NCBI GenBank assembly: GCA_963576735.1
Contig: CAUYWD010000170.1
Coordinates: forward strand, 1-64,000
DNA length: 64,000 nucleotides
Direction of reading: 5' to 3'
DNA from: Bedellia somnulentella
Lineage: Eukaryota > Arthropoda > Insecta > Lepidoptera > Bedelliidae
The stretch's first letter is position 1. Every line of letters begins with the position of its first letter. Below the pieces are notes generated by a model. The model searched no databases, was not told the origin of the DNA, and was given only the letters and a program-made list of their open reading frames with translations. Positions 52,558-63,011 of this stretch are shown piece by piece. The position numbers and the translations under genes are program-made.

Positions 52558-53283
52558 GAGGTGGCGTCGCTCCCAGTATCCCTCTTATTAGGAGAGGGGA
52601 CAGGGGAAGCGACGCAGATCGTAACCCCAGCAACAGTTGTAGCCGCTGTTGCTGGGACCGAGGGCCTTGCCGTCACCCGCAGGTCGCGAGGAGTCAACCT
52701 CTATAAAAAATCGGAGGAGAAAACCTCGTTAAAAATCATGGGGTGGGTTGCTCCCGTTTTCCTTTCGAGGTGTAGAGAGGGAACGGGAGCAAGAGGGGAA
52801 CTCGTAACCCTGGCAGTATTGCACTACCAGGGCCGAGGGTCTTGCCGTGGTGTAGGCTTGACCGCGAGGAGTAAACCTCTATAAAAAATCGGAAGAGGAG
52901 TAAACCTTCCGCAAAAATCCGAGGACAAAACCTCGTTAAAAAATCCGTGAGGTGGTGGGCTGCGACCGGCGGGTTGCAGTCTGCTACTCCGCAAGGAGAA
53001 CCTCGAGGGGGCGGGCGTTTGGAACGTGTGGCCCAAGCGTCTGCGGTGCTGAGGAAGCACAAGGGGGAGTGGGGGACTTCAAGTCCCCCGAGATGGACGC
53101 CGAGAGGCGTGGTGCGCGGGATTGGAGGTAGACTGCCACGGGCGTTCCCACCAATCCCGCATCAAAGCACCGAAGAAGGCCACCGTGGGGTTTTAGTCGG
53201 TAAGAGTCCGACATACCTTCGTCACCCCGCTGGGTGACGTCGGATCCATGAGGATTTCCCCACGACAAAAAAAAAAAAAAAAA
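52479..53283 (+). mobile_element. Short unit 2: intact ~0.8-kb non-coding SART-derived element
   Basis: 805 bp from ribozyme to poly(A) (53267-53283), with GGTTA repeats on both sides. The first ~80 nt equal the SART 5' block and the last ~110 nt carry the SART 3' stem (CGTGGGG 53184-53190 / CCCCACG 53258-53264). The middle is not SART ORF sequence. It contains two related blocks built on GAGGAGTNAACCTCTATAAA-type motifs (52688, 52866) and ACCTCGTTAAAAA (52724, 52930). Serves as the reference for units 1 and 3. Confidence 0.87.
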
Positions 53284-53297
53284 GGTTAGGTTAGGTT
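53284..53297 (+). repeat. Telomeric repeat tract (GGTTA)2GGTT
   Basis: Between short units 2 and 3. Confidence 0.92.
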
Positions 53298-53376
53298 CCC
53301 CCACACGGTGCAGCCTTGTCGTGGCGTGGGGGCTCAGTAGCCCCGGACTAGCCACCCGGGGTGAAGCTAATGCACC
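53298..53376 (+). ncRNA. HDV-like self-cleaving ribozyme (short unit 3)
   Basis: Same pairings as unit 2 with joining strand GAAGCTAA. Immediately after GGTT. Confidence 0.8.
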
Positions 53377-53972
53377 GAGGTGGCGTCGCTCCCAGTATTC
53401 CTCTCATTAGGAGAGGGGACAGGGGAAGCGACGCAAATCGTAACCCTAGAAACAGAAATTGAATTTGTTTATAAACTCTGACCAGCTCGCACAGCACAAC
53501 ATAAACAAATATACAAACTATTCACAAACAGTTAAGATCACATTGGAAGAACAGACCAGTGCCACAGCTTGAAAACAATTGAATCACACTACAAAGTAAG
53601 ATAATACGAAATTCAGTTCTCCTAATGAGATCAAGAGTTAATCAATTACTAACTAAATTAAGCTAAGAGAGCATTATAAATAAATAAATTCCACCGTGAG
53701 CGCCACCTAGTGTATACGCCGAAAACTTATATTAGAAGTGTGTCTGGCAAGCGCCGAGCCAGTGCACCATTGATTTATTGACTGCAGATTGCTCGCCTTA
53801 GTTCAGCTTTTTCCCACTAGATTACGTTAGTGGTGACGACACAAAACCGAACATCACTAAATAATTACGTAATTCGCTTCGCTCTGCGATAATCTGAGTA
53901 TTGAGTAACAACACTATTCTAGGCAGGGGTTGTACCACTGTATCTAAGGATAATCTAAGATTAAACACAACC

Positions 53973-55031
53973 ATGAGCTGCGGTGTGTGTAACTCCGTTC
54001 TGAAAGAAAATGAGATTGACGGCATTAAATGTTCAACTTGCCCTCTTAACTTTCATTTGGTATGTCTACAACTTACCAGAGATGAAGCGAGAAAGCTTCG
54101 ATCCCAACCCACTAGCTTAATCTGTCCTAAATGTAAGATGGATAACAAGCTAAAGATCAATGACAAAACTCCTGCCAGCCCTTCGGGGTTTCGGCACATC
54201 ATACCCCCTGCAACAACCGACGCTAATACCACAAATACAGAGTCCGCACGAGACGTATTGTTCCCAGAGTTACCATCCAATATAACTAAGGCATTTACAT
54301 CCTCTTTGATAAAACTACAAGATACATTCGATCACATGAAAGCTGAAATGGTTGCCTTTACTAAATCTCTTAATTATACGACCGAACAGATGAGTTTGTT
54401 TCAATCTGAACTCACTGATATGAAATCACAAATACAAGAACTTCAAAAATGCAGATCTGAGGTAACAAGTTTACGTGCAGAGGTCGCCGTGCTGCGTGAA
54501 GAACTTGCGATGCGCGAACAAACCAGCTTCCTAAAAGACGTCGAGATTACTGGTGTCACCGAACATAAAAACGAAAACTTGGACAACATCATAAGCTCTC
54601 TCTCATCCCAACTGCATATTGACATGGACCCAAGGGATGTCGACAGCGTTAAGAGAATCGGCCTTAGAGGTGGTGGCACCGGTGGAGCTGAACGACCCAG
54701 ACCAATCATCTTAACTTTAGTTAGAAAAGCCACTCGAGACCAAATACTGAAAGCTGCGAGAGTGCGGAGAAATCTCACTACCGAATCTGTACAAGTCCAT
54801 GGAACTCCCCGAAGCATCTACGTGAACGAACACCTGACCAAAACCCACAGAATCCTGTATAGTAAAGCCCGGGCAAAGGGTAAAGAACTGAAGTTTAAAT
54901 ATGTGTGGGTTAAGAACGGCAACATATTTATGAGGAGAAGTGAAACCAGTACAATCCAACGAGTGACTTCGGAGGCCTTTTTAGATAAGTTAGCTCATCA
55001 AAAAGACCAGAACCCCCCTCAGTGCTCCTAG
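53973..55031 (+). CDS. ORF1: PHD finger, coiled coil, FP-like C-terminal domain
   Basis: The frame is open from 53901, but ATG 53973 (ACAACCATGAG) begins exactly at the finger and is preferred: 352 residues. Residues 1-55 form a PHD-type finger (CGVC...C..C...H..C...C..C). ~120-210 is helical/coiled coil. KDVEITGV (~188) leads into a C-terminal domain (~190-345) with RPRPIILTLVRKATRDQIL, IYVNEHLTKTHRILY and FKYVWVKNGNIFMRR. This domain resembles the baculovirus FP/L1-ORF1-like RNA-binding C-terminus found in such ORF1 proteins. Intact; the decayed 1-994 copy has the same order. Confidence 0.88.
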   Translation: MSCGVCNSVLKENEIDGIKCSTCPLNFHLVCLQLTRDEARKLRSQPTSLICPKCKMDNKLKINDKTPASPSGFRHIIPPATTDANTTNTESARDVLFPELPSNITKAFTSSLIKLQDTFDHMKAEMVAFTKSLNYTTEQMSLFQSELTDMKSQIQELQKCRSEVTSLRAEVAVLREELAMREQTSFLKDVEITGVTEHKNENLDNIISSLSSQLHIDMDPRDVDSVKRIGLRGGGTGGAERPRPIILTLVRKATRDQILKAARVRRNLTTESVQVHGTPRSIYVNEHLTKTHRILYSKARAKGKELKFKYVWVKNGNIFMRRSETSTIQRVTSEAFLDKLAHQKDQNPPQCS

Positions 55032-55405
55032 TAAGACTTTATTTTTTTATTTCTGGATACTAATAAGTTTTCATTTTTACATTTTTTTTATTACTCTTGA
55101 ATTTGTCTTTAATGTTACTTTAAAAGTTAAACTTAGTCTTGTGCGTGTGTGTGAAAACCTAGATAATTTATATACTTTATATTTAATACATACTTCATAC
55201 TTAATATATACTTTATATAATTTATTAATTACTAACAAAACTAACATGAATAATAGTTGCTTAACTGACCACATATTGTTCTCTTTTCCCCATATCAACT
55301 TATCTCAATCGATATCAACAATCGGCTTAAAATTTTCTTTTACAATCTTAATACATGACATTAACTCTGACCTTACATCTATATATATATTGAGAATTTC
55401 CAAAA
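55032..55405 (+). other. ORF1-ORF2 intergenic stretch of the CR1-like element
   Basis: 374 bp, very AT-rich, with stops in all frames. No gene. An unusually long gap between the two ORFs, so ORF2 expression is not by simple overlap. Confidence 0.6.
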
Positions 55406-58369
55406 ATGGATAGTCTGGACTTTGAAAATGACTTTGATAGAACGCTAGACATTAACTGTATTGAAATAGGCTCAGTAGAGTCGTGCAGAGATTTTCTTAA
55501 ACCTAACCAATTTGTAATACTATCCCTTAACATACGAAGTGTTCAGAGCAATTTTGACGAATTCATACTTTTATTAAACCGGCTAAACCATGAAGTAGAT
55601 GTCATCTTACTAACCGAATGTTGGTTATCGGACTCAACTATCATCGGCGTGATTCCCGGTTATGAATCGTTTGCTTCCAAGCGTAACATAAACAAAAACG
55701 GTGGAGTGGTAGCCTTTGTTAGAGAATCTTTAAATGCATCATTCTCTGAGCCACTTATCTCTGATGCATGTAGTATAGTCATACAAATTCCCAATTTATT
55801 AACAATAGTTGGGATTTATCGTTCTCCTTCCTTTAAAAACACTCACAACTTTTTATTAGGTCTCGACAGCTTATTACATTCAATCCCCACAACTCAAGAC
55901 ATCATAGTGGCAGGCGATATCAATATCGACTTACTGTCAACAAACAGGTCTCAACATGACCCTACCGAATATCTCTGCCTCGCATCGTCTCATGGCCTAC
56001 GTCCAGCCATAACCAAACCGACGAGAAAGAAAGCATGTCTGGATCATATCCTAATCAGAACCCGTCTGCCTGTATTGGGTTTTGTATGTGAATCTGATAT
56101 ATCAGACCACGATCTTGTTATAGCTACAATTAACCGAGTCGAAATCAAAAAGGACAAAACACCACGCCTTAAGACCGTATTAGACTTCAAAGGAATTGTA
56201 AAAGATCTTGAAACCCTAAACTGGTCTCAGATATTAAATGAGCATGACTTGCAGACGTGCACCGATTCATTTATAAAAGTTTTAAACGATTGCATAGATA
56301 AACATAAATCTGTAAAAAAAGTAAGTAAATCCAGATACACACTTGAGCCTTGGATGTCCCCTGGTCTAATAAAATGCGCTAGACATAAAGACCATCTCCA
56401 TATGCTGGTAAAGAAACACCCAGAAGACATTATTCTAAATGTATCCTATAAAAGGTACAGAAACTTTTACATAACTCTCCTCCGTAACATAAAATGCGAG
56501 TATGAAAAGGACTTCCTAGACAGGAATAAGGGCAATTCGAAAAAGACATGGCAATCTATAAAAAAGATCTGTCACTTGAAGTCCAATCGATCCAATCCAG
56601 CTAAAGAATTGTTCAACATAACACAAAACACTGAAAATCCCCTGAATAAATGCAACCAATATTTCTCATCCGTTGGATCTAGTCTTGCGAAAAGAATACT
56701 TGACAAGATAAATATATCAGAACAAGAATTGGCTTCTTCAGTTCCTACAAACGATGGCCCCTGTTCCTCCTTTTTTTTGCCTCCAACAGACCGTGACGAA
56801 GTAGCTAACCTTATCTCTCTCATCAAGGAAGATAGTGCTCCTGGGATTGATGGAATAAGTGGTAGTCTAGTAAAGAAATTGAAACATCAAATAGCGGAAC
56901 CCCTTACCCATATCTTCAATTTAAGCCTTACTTCTGGTTCCTTTCCTAATGCATGGAAAACTGCCGCTGTATCCCCCATCCACAAAAATGGTCACAAAAG
57001 TGATCCATCTAACTACCGCCCTATTTCTCTACTGAGCATACTATCCAAACTGCTAGAGAAAATTGTAAATAAAAGGCTCGTTGATTACCTTGAATCGAAT
57101 AAACTGCTTGCTTCGTCACAATTCGGCTTCAGACGTAACAAGTCAACAGAAGACGCCACAAAAGCTCTCACTAGTAAAATAGTAAACAAATTGGATAGAG
57201 GACATAAAAGTCTGGTTGTTTTCTTGGACTTGTCGAAAGCCTTCGACACTGTTTCAATTTTAATATTATTAAGAAAACTAGAAGGATTAGGTATACGGGG
57301 TACAGCTCTCTGTTGGTTCAAAAGCTACTTAGAAACAAGAACTCAAGTCACCAGAATAGACTCACTCCAAAGTGATATTAGTCCAATAGATTTCGGAGTC
57401 CCACAAGGAAGTATCCTGGGGCCGACCCTTTTCTTAACTTACCTAAACTCAATCCAAAACGTTAGCCTTGAGAGTGCGGAAATAGTCTGCTATGCAGACG
57501 ATACCGCTATATTGTTCCACGGCTCAACTTGGGATGATGCTAAAACTGCTGCTGAGAAAGGTCTGGGTAAGATCAATGAATGGCTGCAACAAAACTTACT
57601 GACACTTAATACCCAAAAGACACAATTCATATGCTTTTACAAGACCGCAACATCGAGGCCAGACTCTTTGAACTCCTTGACCATGCACAGCTGCAAGAAT
57701 GACGGAAGTGGAACCTCACCATGTGACTGCAATAAAATATACCGGACTAAAGACATTAGGTACTTGGGCCTTATTCTGGACGAACGTCTAACATTCGAGG
57801 CTCACATAAGTAAGCTTGCTAAAAGAATTAGGAGCGTAACCGGTGTCATGAAACTCCTCCGAAGTTCTGCTGACATGGATGTTTTAAAGCAAGTCTACTA
57901 CGCGCTAGGCCAATCCCTGCTTTTTTATTGTATAGAGGTCTGGGGAGGTGCAGCGAAATCTGTACTTATCCAACTAGAAAGGGCGCAAAGAGCATTACTG
58001 AAGACTATGCTCCGTAAACCTATGACCCACCCTACAAATGAATTGTTCAGGTTGGCAGAAGAAGAAGAATCAGTAAGACAACTTTATCTACAAAAAGTGT
58101 GTCTAACCACACACCGAAACTTAGGTAAATCATCCGAATTTAACTTGCTTAAATCGAACCGAGTCCACCAAATTGTCATTCCTATTGTAACTACCAGCTT
58201 TGCTAAACGCACAGGTACTTTTGCATACGCTCACATATACAACAATTTAGTCAAAAAGTGTAATATTCAAAGAGATGACTCCTTACCGTTACTTAAATCA
58301 AAGGTGACGACACAGTTAAGCTCTATGGACTACGAGAGTACAGAGTCAATTATTAGCATATATCAATAA
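55406..58369 (+). CDS. ORF2: endonuclease and reverse transcriptase, intact
   Basis: 987 residues from ATG 55406. Endonuclease: LSLNIRSVQSNFDE (~34), LLTECWLSD (~68), VAGDINIDLL (~170), ISDHDLVIA (~231). RT: DSAPGIDGISG (~475), YRPISLLSILSKLLEK (~533), QFGFRRNKSTEDA (~571), motif A FLDLSKAFD (~608), B GVPQGSILGP (~663), C VCYADDTAILF (~693). The C-terminal region has no zinc finger. The frame is unbroken, all catalytic motifs are present, and ORF1 is intact, so this copy may be functional. Confidence 0.92.
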   Translation: MDSLDFENDFDRTLDINCIEIGSVESCRDFLKPNQFVILSLNIRSVQSNFDEFILLLNRLNHEVDVILLTECWLSDSTIIGVIPGYESFASKRNINKNGGVVAFVRESLNASFSEPLISDACSIVIQIPNLLTIVGIYRSPSFKNTHNFLLGLDSLLHSIPTTQDIIVAGDINIDLLSTNRSQHDPTEYLCLASSHGLRPAITKPTRKKACLDHILIRTRLPVLGFVCESDISDHDLVIATINRVEIKKDKTPRLKTVLDFKGIVKDLETLNWSQILNEHDLQTCTDSFIKVLNDCIDKHKSVKKVSKSRYTLEPWMSPGLIKCARHKDHLHMLVKKHPEDIILNVSYKRYRNFYITLLRNIKCEYEKDFLDRNKGNSKKTWQSIKKICHLKSNRSNPAKELFNITQNTENPLNKCNQYFSSVGSSLAKRILDKINISEQELASSVPTNDGPCSSFFLPPTDRDEVANLISLIKEDSAPGIDGISGSLVKKLKHQIAEPLTHIFNLSLTSGSFPNAWKTAAVSPIHKNGHKSDPSNYRPISLLSILSKLLEKIVNKRLVDYLESNKLLASSQFGFRRNKSTEDATKALTSKIVNKLDRGHKSLVVFLDLSKAFDTVSILILLRKLEGLGIRGTALCWFKSYLETRTQVTRIDSLQSDISPIDFGVPQGSILGPTLFLTYLNSIQNVSLESAEIVCYADDTAILFHGSTWDDAKTAAEKGLGKINEWLQQNLLTLNTQKTQFICFYKTATSRPDSLNSLTMHSCKNDGSGTSPCDCNKIYRTKDIRYLGLILDERLTFEAHISKLAKRIRSVTGVMKLLRSSADMDVLKQVYYALGQSLLFYCIEVWGGAAKSVLIQLERAQRALLKTMLRKPMTHPTNELFRLAEEEESVRQLYLQKVCLTTHRNLGKSSEFNLLKSNRVHQIVIPIVTTSFAKRTGTFAYAHIYNNLVKKCNIQRDDSLPLLKSKVTTQLSSMDYESTESIISIYQ

Positions 58370-58920
58370 TTATCAATAATTAGTTAATAAGGTTCTCCAT
58401 CTTATCTATCTCATTTATATTTATATACTCATATATTCAAATATATATTCATATATATATTCACACCATACATACAAACTATATATATATATTCTATTTT
58501 AGTTAGATTAGTTCATCACATTTGTCAATACTAACAAACTAACAACTACACACACACTCACACTCATAAAAAAAAAAATATAATATCAATGAAACCGAAT
58601 GTAATGTATAGATCTATTATATTATCATTATGGAACTCTCCTCTATTTTGCTTTGTTTATGTCCATCATTTTGTTTTGTGTTGTTCGTGTCTTTTAATTA
58701 TTATTTTTTTTTTCTTTTTCATTCTTTTAATTTTATTACATACTTTTTTTTTGATGTAACATATAATACTTTGATTAAAGCGCCTATTCCATTATATTAT
58801 ATAATTAAATTGGTTTCCCAAGGTACAGGCTAAGCCTAGTTTGGGAACCCCTGGAAATTTGTGAAAGCTGTAATTCTTTTAATAAATATACTTTTTACTT
58901 TTTTACTTTACTTTTACTAG
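58370..58920 (+). other. 3' UTR of the CR1-like element
   Basis: AT-rich with a TATATA microsatellite (58440-58495). AATAAATATAC near 58881 and TTTTACTTTT repeats end the element. A short open frame at 58630-58833 has no recognisable features. Confidence 0.6.
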
Positions 58921-59320
58921 TTGTAGCCGCTGTTGCTGGGACCGAGGGCCTTGCCGCCACTGGCAGGTCGCGAGGAGTCAACCTCTATAAAAAATCGGAG
59001 GAGAAAACCTCGTTAAAAATCATGGGGTGGGTTGCTCCCGTTTTCCTTTCGAGGTGTAGAGAGGGAACGGGAGCAAGAGGGGAACTCGTAACCCTGGCAG
59101 TATTGCACTACCAGGGCCGAGGGTCTTGCCGAGGTGTAGGCTTGACCGCGAGGAGTAAACCTCTATAAAAAATCGGAAGAGGAGTAAACCTTCCGCAAAA
59201 ATCCGAGGACAAAACCTCGTTAAAAAATCCGTGAGGTGGTGGGCTGCGACCGGCGGGTTGCAATCTGCTACTCCGCAAGGAGATCCATGAGGATTTCCCC
59301 ACGACAAAAAAAAAAAAAAA

Positions 59321-59359
59321 GGTTAGGTTAGGTTAGGTTAGGTTAGGTTAGGTTAGGTT
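59321..59359 (+). repeat. Telomeric repeat tract, ~7.8 GGTTA units
   Basis: 39 bp between short unit 3 and the last R1-clade element. Confidence 0.95.
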
Positions 59360-59361
59360 TC

Positions 59362-59919
59362 GTGCGGCCGGTTAAAACCTCGGAGGTCCGTATCCACGAC
59401 CTTGACGATTCGCTGTCTGCCCACGACGTTGTGGCCGCAATAGTGGCAGCTAGCGGCTGCAAGGAGTCGGAGGTGAAGGTGGGGGACGTTCACCGTAGAG
59501 GCCAAAGCCGACTCGGTACGGCCTGGGTGAAATGCCTTATAGCTGTCGCAAATAAGCTGGCGACGGGAAAGACACTGCCTGTGGGGTGGGCTGCTGCCCG
59601 AGTTGAGCCCCTGAAATCCCGAAAAACGCAGTGCTATAAGTGCATGGACTTTGGTCACGTCCGAAAACAGTGTCCCAACTCGGCCGACCGCAGCGACTGC
59701 TGCTATAGGTGCGGTGAAAAGGGTCACAAGGCCCGCGAATGCTCTGCAAAGGAGCCGAAATGCGCTCTGTGCACCGAGGCAGGGAAACCAGCAAACCACC
59801 GCTTGGGATCCAAAAGCTGCCTACAGCACCTGAACGGAAATGCCAAAAAGACCGGGAGAATACCGGCGAAAGTGGTAACAACCACTGGGGAGGATCTAAA
59901 CGCCGCAAAACATGGATAA
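59362..59919 (+). pseudogene. ORF1 C-terminal part of the distant R1-clade element
   Basis: Truncated at the 5' end. Retains the end of the central domain (VRIHDLDDSLSAHDVVAAIV) and three knuckles: CYKCMDFGHVRKQC, CYRCGEKGHKAREC, CALC...H....C. It ends with TAA 59917-59919. ORF2 begins at ATG 59912, giving an 8-bp overlap (ATGGATAA), a third type of stop-start arrangement in this window. Confidence 0.87.
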
Positions 59920-62841
59920 CCACATCATTATCCAATGCAACCTCAACCACTGCCGCGGGGCACAAGACCTCCTTATGCAATACGCATCAGAAAGGTCTGT
60001 GGCAGTGGCCGCGGTCCAAGAACCATACAGCGTCCCAGATCATCCCCGCTGGTTCAAAGATTCTACAGGCATGGCAGCGGTGTACTGGGGTGGGAGCCTC
60101 AACAACATGCCCGCTACATTGCTGAGACAGGGACAAGGCTGGGTTGCCGTAAAGTGGGGCAAAACAGTTATCGTTAGCTGCTACGCCTCACCAAACTGCA
60201 GCCTGGCTGAGTTTGAGACCTTTCTGGACTCCCTTGCGGTCTGCACGAGTGACCTCACCCATCACCCGATGATGCTCTTGGGGGACTTTAATGCCCGATC
60301 CCGAGCCTGGGGGGACACAACTTGCAACCGCAGGGGGGAAACCATCCAGGAGTGGGCGGCCCAGATGGACGTCGTCTTGTTGAACTCCGGTAGAACGTCC
60401 ACCTGCTCGCGATGGCAGGGGGATTCGGTCGTCGACCTCTCCTTTGCGAACCGGGCGGCCCTCAGCAAAGTCTCTGGTTGGAGAGTGATGGATGATGTGG
60501 CCACTCTATCCGACCACCACTATGTTGAGATGAGGATGTCGACGCCGAAAAGACCTGCTCATCAGGAGGTTACCCAGAATAGGTGGTGCGCTAAAAAGAT
60601 GGACCGGGACCTGCTGTCGGCGGCAGCAAATGTGGCGGCCTGGCTTCCCGAGCCAGACGTAATCAACCCGGAAGCAGAGGCTGAATGGTTCCGGGAAACC
60701 ATGGTTACCGTCTGCGACTCCGCGATGCCACGAACCAGGCCCCGCGAGAGGAGGAGCCAGTATTGGTGGTCGGGCGAAATCGCTGGACTCCGCACAGCCT
60801 GTTTGGCTAGTAGGCGACGGTGCAACAGAACCCGAAGACGGCGGCGGGCTACGGACGCCGAAAAAACCGAAGCCTATCTAGCCTACAGGGAGGCAACTGT
60901 GCGCCTGCAAAACGCGATTGCTCAATCCAAAGAGAGCGCTTGGAAGGAGCTGACAGAGCAGCTGGACCAGGATCCCTGGGGGAAGCCGTATAAGGTGGTC
61001 CTCGGGAAACTGCGTCCATGGGCCCCACCAGTCACCGAAACCCTCGAGTCGGAATTCCTGACCAATGTGGTGGACACCCTGTTCCCCTTTGCTCGGGATG
61101 AACGCCTCGCGGGAGCGGCCTACCGACAGGAGCTGCAGTGGTCTGATGACTGGGCTGTCACGACCGAGGAGCTCGAGAGAGCAGTAAAGCGGATGGGCAG
61201 GAAGAACACAGCCCCGGGCCCGGACGGGATCCCAGGGAAAGCGTGGGCGCTAGCGCTGAAGGTACTGGGTGGCAGACTTCAGCTGCTGTTTACCTGCTGT
61301 CTCCGGTTGGGCCACTACCCCAGTGACTGGAGAAGGGCGGGGCTGGTGCTCCTGCGGAAAGAGGGGAAGAACGCCTCCCTTCCCTCATCCTACCGCCCCA
61401 TATGCCTCCTGGACGAGTCGGGGAAGCTGTTTGAGAGAGTGATCGCCGAACGCGTATACGCGCACCTAGCCGACGAGGGCCCCGATCTGTCGGATAGGCA
61501 GTATGGCTTCAGAGTGGGGCGCTCTACGGTCGATGCGATCCGGTGGGTCCGCTCTCATTCCGGGCAAGCAGTTGAAGAGGGTAAAGTGGTGCTGGCGATT
61601 AGCCTCGATATCGCCAATGCCTTTAACACCCTTCCCTGGACTGCCATACGCGATGCGCTGAGGAGGTTCCGCATGCCCGAGTACATATGCCGTATTATTG
61701 GGGCATACTTATCAGACCGGAAGATAAACTTCAAAGACAGGGAACGCTCCACACAGAGCAAGGAAGTTTGTTGCGGTGTGCCCCAAGGGTCGGTGCTCGG
61801 GCCAATCCTCTGGAATATTGCGTACGACATCGTCCTGACAACCAGGTTTCCGGAGGGCAGCGAACTGGTCTGCTATGCCGATGACACTCTTGTCCTCGTC
61901 GAAGGCTCGGACTTCGAGCGGACGGCACGGCTAGCAGACCTCACACTCGCCAGGGTAGTGGCGTGTATCGAGAGCCTAGGGCTGAAGGTTTTTCCTCAAA
62001 AGACAGAAGCGATATGGTTCCATGGCCTGCCGAAGAATCGGGAACCGCCTGATACCACCATCAGAGTTGGTGGCGTCCCGGTGAAGGTGGGTCATTACCT
62101 TAAATATCTTTGGGTCATCCTGGACAGCCGATGGCTCTTTGCGGAACATATAGAAAGGATGATCCCCAAAACCTTGAAAGTCGCAGGAGCACTGCACCGG
62201 CTGCTGCCAAACCTTGGTGGTCCATCTGAGGAGGTCCGAAGGTTATACTCTGGCATAATTCGCTCGATTGCCTTCTACGCAGCTCCAGCTTGGTCAGACA
62301 GACTGTCACGGAGCTGCGTGAGGAAACTCAACAGCTGTCAGCGTCTGATAGCCATCAGAGTTGCCAGGGGATACCGGACGATCTCCTTCGACGCAGCTAC
62401 ACTTCTGGCGCGTATGCCGCCATTTGACTTGCTCGCGGCAGCGGATACGGCCGTGTATGACAGGTCCCGCAATGCGACCGACCAGCGGCAGACGGACAGG
62501 GAGAAGTCAGCACTCCGAAAGGAACAGAGGCAGATCGCGCTAGAAGCCTGGGCAGAGCGCCTCTCAGACAGGCCAGCCTGCGAACGGCGAACGGTAAAGG
62601 CGATCCTTCCCAGCTTCCGGGAATGGATCGAAAGACCGGGAGGAAGGGTGAGCTTCGGCTTTACCCAGATTGTCACCGGACACGGATGCTTCGGTGACTA
62701 TCTGAACAAAATTGGCCGTGCCGAAACGACCAAATGCCACCACTGCAGCAGTGACTTAGACTCGGCGCAACATACTCTGGAGTTTTGCCCGGCTTGGGAC
62801 AATGAGCGCCGAGTTCTAACAAACCAAATCGGGACTGATTT
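59912..62841 (+). pseudogene. ORF2 of the distant R1-clade element: endonuclease, RT, zinc finger; 3' end cut
   Basis: ATG 59912. Endonuclease: AAVQEPYSVPD (~33), LLGDFNARSRAW (~121), LSDHHYVEM (~200). RT: NTAPGPDGIPG (~432), YRPICLLDESGKLFE (~494), SLDIANAFNTLPW (motif A, ~568), GVPQGSVLGP (B, ~621), CYADDTLVLV (C, ~656). The C-terminal finger CHHCSSDLDSAQHTLEFC (~947) is complete, but the protein is cut at ~976 by the Copia LTR, which supplies the stop at 62863. Otherwise open. Confidence 0.9.
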
Positions 62842-62996
62842 TGTTGAACTTTTATTTAAATAGTCTGCCTTCCATACGTATTCTATGCTCATGTACTCTG
62901 TGGTGTTCTTCTTTTTTATTAATATATATTCTCTATCATTCCGTGGTACAACGAGTGTTCTCATTTCTTATCCCTGATTTATTGATTAAGTCATCA
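62842..62996 (+). repeat. Probable Copia-like 5' LTR (~155 bp)
   Basis: Starts TGTTGAAC and ends CATCA just before GGTTATGAGGCCCAG. Only one copy in the window, so limits are approximate. Confidence 0.55.
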
Positions 62997-63011
62997 GGTT
63001 ATGAGGCCCAG
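62997..63011 (+). promoter_or_regulatory. Copia-type primer-binding site
   Basis: GGTTATGAGGCCCAG resembles the initiator-tRNA-Met half-molecule PBS of copia (GGTTATGGGCCCAG type). Confidence 0.6.

Larger units (their letters stand above)
53456..58920 (+). mobile_element. CR1/Jockey-group non-LTR element with PHD-finger ORF1; apparently intact
   Basis: 5,465 bp inserted between CAACAG and TTGTAG of short unit 3; units 1 and 2 show the empty site. No target duplication and no loss is visible, i.e. a blunt insertion (one C-to-A change near the left edge). 5' UTR, ORF1 and ORF2 are all open. The 3' end is a series of TACTTTT-type short repeats, not poly(A). Confidence 0.9.
53298..59320 (+). mobile_element. 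Short unit 3: SART-derived non-coding element, split by a CR1-like element and internally deleted
   Basis: Parts 53298-53455 and 58921-59320. Matches unit 2 up to CCGCAAGGAGA (59282), then jumps to TCCATGAGGATTTCCCC, losing ~250 bp including the CGTGGGG half of the terminal stem. Poly(A) at 59306-59320 and seven-plus GGTTA units follow. Confidence 0.85.
59360..62841 (+). mobile_element. Distant R1-clade (SART/TRAS-type) element, 5' truncated, cut by a Copia-like element
   Basis: Begins inside ORF1 straight after a telomeric tract, so it too was inserted in GGTTA repeats in the same orientation. ORF1 end and ORF2 are open. ORF2 lacks its last tens of residues because a Copia-like LTR starts at 62842. 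Sequence from 62494 reappears at 63959. Confidence 0.85.

Noticed and set aside
58630..58833. Small hydrophobic ORF
   Set aside because: Phe/Leu-rich translation of T-rich 3' UTR; no conservation evidence.
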